From: a virus
Strand: one strand, 5' to 3'
Virus record (IMG/VR): IMGVR_UViG_3300031857_001175
Span: 1 to 26,513 of that record
Length of the DNA: 26,513 nt
In this document: positions 22,083 to 26,513 of the stretch, piece by piece
Layout: each line of letters begins with the position of its first letter
Position numbering within the stretch: the stretch's first letter is position 1
Made by a program: the position numbers and the translations under genes
Notes under the pieces: model-generated
Told to the model about the DNA's origin: nothing
The model's database searches: none
What the model saw: the letters and a program-made list of their open reading frames with translations, nothing else

Positions 22083-22534
22083 CAGAAGCAATTTCGGTAG
22101 ATCATATGAAATCTGGTAATGCATTACCACCGGTGATGATTTGCGTATTAAATGGGGCATTGCATTTCTTTTCAGATTTAACTAGAATGATGTCAATTCA
22201 TTGTGAAATTGATTGTATTCGATTAAAATCATATAATGGGCAAGATAATAGTGCAGGAGTTAAAGTAATTAAAGATGTTGAATTAGATTTGCATGGCAAA
22301 CGAGTTTATATCATCGATGATATTTTAGATACTGGTGCTACAATGTTTGAAGCATTGCATTTAGTTAATTCTCGCTACGCAGCAGATGTAAAAGTTGTAA
22401 CATTGCTTAAAAGAAAATCTAGTCCACTTATGACAGATTTTTATGCATTTGAAATTGAAAATCAATTTGTTGTTGGATATGGGCTCGATGATTGGGGTAT
22501 TAAAAGAGAATTGCCAGATATTTACAAAGTTTAG
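22031..22534 (+). CDS. Hypoxanthine-type phosphoribosyltransferase
   Basis: This is a 167-aa type I PRTase. The PRPP-binding loop is RVYIIDDILDTGATM (residues 91-105); loop I is VLNGALHFFSDL (39-50). KSYNG (66-70) lies where the flexible loop of HPRT has its S-Y/x dipeptide, and DDWGIKRELPDIYKV at the C-terminus fits the purine-binding hood. It would salvage a purine base (hypoxanthine or guanine) with PRPP, though base specificity cannot be read here. The N-terminal helix (ITKEQIQDRVQQLAEAIS) fits the family, so the 52-base overlap with the upstream membrane gene is genuine. Its link to the deazaguanine genes nearby is unproven. Confidence 0.87.
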   Translation: MEKIITKEQIQDRVQQLAEAISVDHMKSGNALPPVMICVLNGALHFFSDLTRMMSIHCEIDCIRLKSYNGQDNSAGVKVIKDVELDLHGKRVYIIDDILDTGATMFEALHLVNSRYAADVKVVTLLKRKSSPLMTDFYAFEIENQFVVGYGLDDWGIKRELPDIYKV

Positions 22535-22543
22535 GATACGGGT

Positions 22544-22579
22544 TAGATATTTATAATAAAGGATCATTATGATTATCTA
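22544..22579 (+). promoter_or_regulatory. Start-codon hairpin with embedded promoter-like motif
   Basis: Bases 22544-22549 pair with 22574-22579 (6 bp), then one U-U mismatch, then 22551-22557 pair with 22566-22572 (7 bp, one U-G). The 8-base loop, AAAGGATC (22558-22565), holds the Shine-Dalgarno; the ATG at 22569 is in the stem. The motif ATATTTATAATAAAGGA (22547-22563) is the same 17 bases as at 17898-17914 and makes up most of the 5' arm. A transcript starting just past it would lose the arm. Confidence 0.55.
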
Positions 22580-23168
22580 TAAAACAACTAATTTAGTTAA
22601 TGGAAAATTTTATATAGGACAAGATTCTAAAAATAATCCAAATTATTTAGGCAGCGGAACTTTGCTGAATAAAGCAATTGAAAAATACGGTCGAGAACAT
22701 TTTGTTAAAGAAATTATTGAATATTGCGAATCTGAAGAACAATTAAATTCTCGAGAAATATTTTGGATATCTGAATTAAAACCATTATATAATATAGCAA
22801 AAGGAGGCTCAGGTGGCGATACTATATCAAATCATCCGGAACGAGCTTTAATTATCGAAAAACTAAAACAACGACCTATACGTTATTGGACGGAAGAGCA
22901 AAAAAATAAGCAACGTGGAGATAAAAATCCAGCAAAGCGTATTGAAGTAAGAGAAAAAATAAGTAAATCAAAAATTGGAAAATCTAGACCAGATCAATTA
23001 GGCGAATTAAATTCTGCAAAACGATTAGATGTACGAGAAAAAATTCGTTTAAAACTAAAAGGAATTCCGAAAAATCGAATACAATGTCCATTTTGCGAAA
23101 AGGATGGCCAGGCATCTAATATGTATAGATGGCACTTTAACAATTGTAAATTTAAAACAAAAGAATAA
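22569..23168 (+). CDS. GIY-YIG homing endonuclease with zinc finger
   Basis: This is a 199-aa free-standing homing endonuclease. The GIY-YIG domain spans residues 1-85: MIIYKTTN, NGKFYIGQDS, YLGSGTLLNKAIEKYG, catalytic Glu in NSREIFWISEL, YNIAKGGSGGD. A NUMOD3-like middle (KNPAKRIEVREKISKSKIG and a second copy LNSAKRLDVREKIRLKLKG) follows. A C-terminal finger (IQCPFCEKDGQ to HFNNCK) closes the protein. The finger is like that of the HNH enzyme at 7194. The gene lies between the phosphoribosyltransferase and the family B polymerase, one base before the latter's start. Target site would be expected near the polymerase gene (inference). Confidence 0.88.
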   Translation: MIIYKTTNLVNGKFYIGQDSKNNPNYLGSGTLLNKAIEKYGREHFVKEIIEYCESEEQLNSREIFWISELKPLYNIAKGGSGGDTISNHPERALIIEKLKQRPIRYWTEEQKNKQRGDKNPAKRIEVREKISKSKIGKSRPDQLGELNSAKRLDVREKIRLKLKGIPKNRIQCPFCEKDGQASNMYRWHFNNCKFKTKE

Positions 23169-23169
23169 C

Positions 23170-25686
23170 ATGTACCAAGCAATAGGTTATGACAAAAAAA
23201 GTGGTTTAATGCACGTATGGGATGATGAGTTAGGACATCAAAAGTTTCCATTTCAACCATATGCATATTTACCAGATTCAAACGGACAATACAAATCATT
23301 AGATGGTGCAGTGTTAAATCGAGTACCGGGAAATCACAAAGACAATCGAACAGCATATGAATCTGATTTAAATGAAGAAGTACGAACATTAATTGATTTG
23401 TATTATGAATCAGATGAGCCATCGAAAGGACATCGAGACTTTTTCTTTGATATTGAGTCTGAACGTGATGAAAATGGTTACTCGACACCAGAAGAAGCTC
23501 GTTTAAGAATTACATCTATTGCATATTATGATAAAGCTGGCAATGATCGTAGAGTATTATTGTTAGATGAAGAAAAACGTGTTACAACAAATGGTTTTTC
23601 AGAAACTGATTATGAAGTAGAAATATTTCGTAGTGAAGCGGATATGTTAACTCGATTTATTAATATATTTGCAGAAGTTCAACCCACAGTAATTACAGGA
23701 TGGAATACAGATAATTATGATATTCCATATCTCATTAATCGTTGCAAAAATGTATTAGGTGCACAATCAATAAAAAAATTATCGCCGGCTGGAATTGTTG
23801 AATGGAATAAGAATCGCGAGCGTTATAAAATATTTGGAGTATCGAGTTTAGATTATTTGACACTTTACAAGAAATTTACATATACAGAACTTCCGAATTA
23901 TCGATTAGACACTGTTGCTAAATTTGAATTAGGTAGAGGTAAAGTTGAATATGAAGGAGATTTGAATCAACTCTTTGCAACGGATATTCATAAGTTTGTT
24001 GAATATAACATGGTCGACGTAAATCTGGTTCAAGATCTAGATGAAAAGACACAACTTCTTAATCTTGCTCGAACCATATGTCATAAAGGCCATGTTCCAT
24101 ATGAAGATGTATATTATGCATCTAAATATTTGGATGGCGCTGCAATTGTAGATTTGAAACGCAATAGATTAGTTGCACCTAACAAAGCATTTCGTTTTAT
24201 TGAAGAAGAAACTCAAGCAGATGCATTAGCAGGAGCTTATGTAAAAGATCCAGTTCCGGGATTATATAAATGGATATATGACTTAGATTTAACATCACTA
24301 TATCCTAGTATCATCATGACACTTAATATTTCTCCAGAAACCAAAATAGGTGTTATTAAAAATTGGGATCAAGAATGTTTGTTAAAATCAGAACCACAAG
24401 AAGTAACGTTACAAGATGGCAAACATATTCCTCACGTTAAAGCGTGGTTGTCTGATAATCAATATACTGTTGCTAGCAACGGAACTATTTACCGAACTGA
24501 TATTAGAGGATTCTTACCAACCATTCTAGAAAAATGGTTTGAAGAGCGTGTTATTTATAAAGACAAACGAGATGAGTTTGAAGTTGGGTCTGAACAATAT
24601 AAATTTTATGATGCATTACAATTAACACAAAAAGTATTGCTCAATTCATTTTATGGAGTATTAGGACTTAAGACATTTCGTTTCCATGATTTAGATAATG
24701 CGGGTGCTATTACAGCAACTGGTCAAGCAGTAATTAAATTCTCTGCAAAAGTTATTAATAATCATTATGCAAAAGAAACAGGTCAAGATCATTTTATCAA
24801 TGCAACAAAAGGTAAAGCAGAATTTGCATTTTATACTGATACGGATTCAACCTTTGTATCCAGTTTGCCATTAATTGAAAAACGATTCCCTGGATTTGAT
24901 GAATCAGATGAACAATTCATGATTGATCAAACAAATGCAATTGCATCAGAAGTTCAATCATTGGTAAATAAAATGTATGACAAATATGCCGTAGTATTTC
25001 ATAATACAGAAACGCATCGTTGGCAAATTAAACAAGAATATGTTGCAAAATCTGGTTTATGGATTGCGAAGAAACGATATGCACAATGGGTAATTTTCAA
25101 AGAAGGCAAACCTACGGATAAATTAGATATTAAAGGTTTAGATGTTGTTAGATCTTCATTCCCGGAAGATTTTAAAAAGATAATGAAAGAAACGTTATGG
25201 CATATTCTTAAAGAACGAGATAAGACTCAAACTACGGATATGATTCATGATTTCAAAAATAATTTAAAGAAATCTCCAGTACTCAATGTAATGAAAAATT
25301 CGGGAGTAAAAGAAATATCAAAATATACCAAAAAGCGTAAACCATTTACAGGTTATTTATCAGGTACTCCGGCACATGTTAAATCAGCAATTAATTTTAA
25401 TGATTTATTATCAATGCACAATATTCGAGACATTGAACCTATAACAGATGGTGAAAAGGTTAAATGGGCATACTTATCAGATAATCCATATGGCTTTGAC
25501 ACCATTGCATTACGAGGTTATCAAGATCCAAAAGTTATAGAAGATTTTGTTGAACAATATATTGATCGAAATAAAATCTTTGAAAAAGAATTGAAAAATA
25601 AATTAGATGATTTTTACGCTGCAATGAATTGGGGAGCATTTCCTGAAAATAATAATGTAGCCAAGTTCTTTTCATTTGGTAAATAG
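23170..25686 (+). CDS. Family B replicative DNA polymerase (T4 gp43-like)
   Basis: I chose the ATG at 23170 (MYQAIGYDKK). The open frame runs back to 23104 inside the endonuclease gene. The product is 838 aa, near the 898 aa of T4 gp43. The 3'-5' exonuclease motifs are intact: FFDIESE (I), TGWNTDNYDIPYLINR (II) and YNMVDVNLV (III). Polymerase motifs are DLDLTSLYPS (A), KVLLNSFYGVLG (B) and YTDTDS (C), followed by KKRYA. All catalytic acids appear present, so an active proofreading replicase is expected. It works with the helicase and ssb products. No Shine-Dalgarno is obvious; the ATG is preceded by GAATAAC, one base after the previous stop, so coupling is likely. Confidence 0.94.
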   Translation: MYQAIGYDKKSGLMHVWDDELGHQKFPFQPYAYLPDSNGQYKSLDGAVLNRVPGNHKDNRTAYESDLNEEVRTLIDLYYESDEPSKGHRDFFFDIESERDENGYSTPEEARLRITSIAYYDKAGNDRRVLLLDEEKRVTTNGFSETDYEVEIFRSEADMLTRFINIFAEVQPTVITGWNTDNYDIPYLINRCKNVLGAQSIKKLSPAGIVEWNKNRERYKIFGVSSLDYLTLYKKFTYTELPNYRLDTVAKFELGRGKVEYEGDLNQLFATDIHKFVEYNMVDVNLVQDLDEKTQLLNLARTICHKGHVPYEDVYYASKYLDGAAIVDLKRNRLVAPNKAFRFIEEETQADALAGAYVKDPVPGLYKWIYDLDLTSLYPSIIMTLNISPETKIGVIKNWDQECLLKSEPQEVTLQDGKHIPHVKAWLSDNQYTVASNGTIYRTDIRGFLPTILEKWFEERVIYKDKRDEFEVGSEQYKFYDALQLTQKVLLNSFYGVLGLKTFRFHDLDNAGAITATGQAVIKFSAKVINNHYAKETGQDHFINATKGKAEFAFYTDTDSTFVSSLPLIEKRFPGFDESDEQFMIDQTNAIASEVQSLVNKMYDKYAVVFHNTETHRWQIKQEYVAKSGLWIAKKRYAQWVIFKEGKPTDKLDIKGLDVVRSSFPEDFKKIMKETLWHILKERDKTQTTDMIHDFKNNLKKSPVLNVMKNSGVKEISKYTKKRKPFTGYLSGTPAHVKSAINFNDLLSMHNIRDIEPITDGEKVKWAYLSDNPYGFDTIALRGYQDPKVIEDFVEQYIDRNKIFEKELKNKLDDFYAAMNWGAFPENNNVAKFFSFGK

Positions 25687-25706
25687 AAATAAATTTCTTA
25701 TAATAT
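25687..25706 (+). promoter_or_regulatory. AATAAATTT.TTATAAT box before the gene at 25710
   Basis: AAATAAATTTCTTATAATAT matches the box before folE (18588-18607) at 19 of 20 positions. Its TATAAT (25699-25704) ends five bases before the ATG, so a promoter here would give a nearly leaderless transcript. No Shine-Dalgarno is seen for this gene. Confidence 0.35.
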
Positions 25707-25709
25707 AGT

Positions 25710-26159
25710 ATGATTGGTTATAAAAGCGTATGGTTTGGTAAAGAAGTCGAAGGTCGATTTACCGATGTAGAAACAATGTTTGTTTCTGATTTTAATGAAT
25801 TGTTACAAGGAAATGTGACAACAAAACCGGTAGCACACGTTTATATTTGTTCTCCGGCGACTAAGCAATTGGTAAACAATGAACTTAAAGATTTTGATTG
25901 GGGTAATTTGTTTAATATGATGTCAGACAAACAAATTATTTCAATTGAAGTAGAACCAGGTATGCTTGAAAAGATTCCTCCGATGATTCGTATTAGAGCT
26001 CACATATTATTAATGCTCAATGAAAAAGATGCTGGATTGTTAAAGAAAACAGATAGCATTAAAGTTGTATATAATGATTATTCATTGTATTGCACGACAG
26101 TGCATAATATGCAACAAGTATTACCAGATGATTATAAATTTGATAGATTCGAACAATGA
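25710..26159 (+). CDS. Hypothetical protein
   Basis: This is a 149-aa protein with no cysteine-rich, membrane or signal segments. It has a mixed alpha/beta pattern: VWFGKEVEGRFTDVETMFVSD, VAHVYICSPATKQLV, KQIISIEVEPGM, then a DSIKVVYNDYSLYCTTVHN segment and a charged end. Nothing recognised. It lacks a Shine-Dalgarno, and the next gene starts on its ATGA. Its start box is shared with folE, so the two genes may be co-regulated. No function proposed. Confidence 0.6.
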   Translation: MIGYKSVWFGKEVEGRFTDVETMFVSDFNELLQGNVTTKPVAHVYICSPATKQLVNNELKDFDWGNLFNMMSDKQIISIEVEPGMLEKIPPMIRIRAHILLMLNEKDAGLLKKTDSIKVVYNDYSLYCTTVHNMQQVLPDDYKFDRFEQ

Positions 26160-26509
26160 AATATAGCGTAGTAGTAACATTTAGTGTTGAAGGCTTTCAT
26201 AATTGGCCAGCAGCAAAAGACATTTTTCCTGACGTAGCATTTTTGTCAGATAGACATCGTCATATGTTTGGGTTCCGTTGTTATGCACATGTTACTCATA
26301 CAGATCGAGATGAAGAATTTATTCTTCTTAATCGCAAAATACAAAAAGCATTAAGAAACATTTTTATTAAATCAGAAACAAATGTATTTGAATTTGGTTC
26401 AATGTCTTGCGAAGCAATTGGAGAATGGTTATTAGAACAATTTCCATCTCTTTATAAAGTAGAAGTTTGGGAAGATTGGGAAAATGGTTGTGTTGTCGCG
26501 CGAGATTAG
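26156..26509 (+). CDS. PTPS/QueD-fold-like protein
   Basis: This is a 117-aa protein beginning on the previous stop (ATGA) and ending four bases before the window edge. The elements match the tetrahydropterin-synthase fold in order: F14-H15-W17 (EGFHNWPAA) for the first metal His; DRHRHMFGF (32-40, H34 and H36) where QueD has HGH. MSCEAIGEWL (83-92) lies where QueD has PTSENxA, and YKVEVWEDWENG (100-111) matches the VxVxET strand. The CE pattern also occurs in the queD at 19326 (GCEKFAEHL). The canonical C before HGH is not seen, so catalysis may differ. A second pterin/deazaguanine-related enzyme is plausible but unproven. Confidence 0.5.
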   Translation: MKYSVVVTFSVEGFHNWPAAKDIFPDVAFLSDRHRHMFGFRCYAHVTHTDRDEEFILLNRKIQKALRNIFIKSETNVFEFGSMSCEAIGEWLLEQFPSLYKVEVWEDWENGCVVARD

Positions 26510-26513
26510 GGAA

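Noticed and set aside
23104-23169. Upstream extension of the family B polymerase
   Set aside because: It lies inside the endonuclease zinc-finger region; ATG 23170 follows the endonuclease stop by one base.

Overview
The window is a piece of a tailed-phage genome. It is AT-rich and densely packed, and every convincing gene reads rightward. Virion genes on the left (tape-measure end, baseplate proteins, LysM-like wedge protein, hub-like protein) point to a long contractile tail. The right two thirds carry a T4-superfamily replication and nucleotide module: gp32-like SSB, UvsX-like recombinase, 5'-3' exonuclease, DnaB/gp41-like helicase, class I ribonucleotide reductase, GroES-like co-chaperonin and family B polymerase. 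A T4-like myovirus of an AT-rich, possibly marine, bacterium fits best. The host itself cannot be read from the sequence. I saw no tRNA, rRNA, integrase, insertion sequence or CRISPR array.

Layout. 1-5847: end of a tape-measure-like gene, a baseplate protein with a ~90-bp tandem repeat, a 100-aa LysM/gp53-like protein, a 788-aa hub-like protein and an unknown probable virion protein. 5872-7748: a divergent family A DNA polymerase whose stop codon overlaps the start of an HNH homing endonuclease. 7795-10449: a possible PD-(D/E)XK protein, an unknown protein, and two neighbours sharing an N-terminal peptide that resembles the T4 capsid-targeting sequence, so they may be internal head proteins. 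10572-14976: ssb, uvsX, exonuclease and helicase, closed by a clear hairpin terminator. 15069-17866: nrdB and nrdA. 17922-18575: a GIY-YIG homing endonuclease. 18626-20947: folE, queD, a small protein with an SSB-like acidic tail, and queE. 20944-22534: small genes including a thioredoxin, a GroES-like protein, a 3-helix membrane protein and a phosphoribosyltransferase. 22569-25686: a second GIY-YIG endonuclease directly before the family B polymerase. 25710-26509: an unknown protein and a second PTPS/QueD-fold-like protein.

How it fits together. The replisome and recombination genes copy the genome. RNR and thioredoxin can supply deoxynucleotides. FolE, QueD and QueE perform the first steps of 7-deazaguanine synthesis, which in other phages feeds either DNA base modification or the queuosine pathway. 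QueC and an insertion enzyme are not in this window.

Most notable: (i) a second, family A, polymerase-like gene with altered motifs in the virion-gene region of a phage that also has a family B polymerase; (ii) a 10-residue capsid-targeting-like leader ending in LAE on two adjacent genes; (iii) hairpins over the start codons of both GIY-YIG genes, overlapping a shared promoter-like motif, which resembles the known T4 I-TevI expression switch; (iv) a zinc-finger tail shared by two catalytically unrelated homing endonucleases; (v) an SSB-like protein that has lost its zinc cysteines. All functional calls come from reading motifs by eye; no database search was run.
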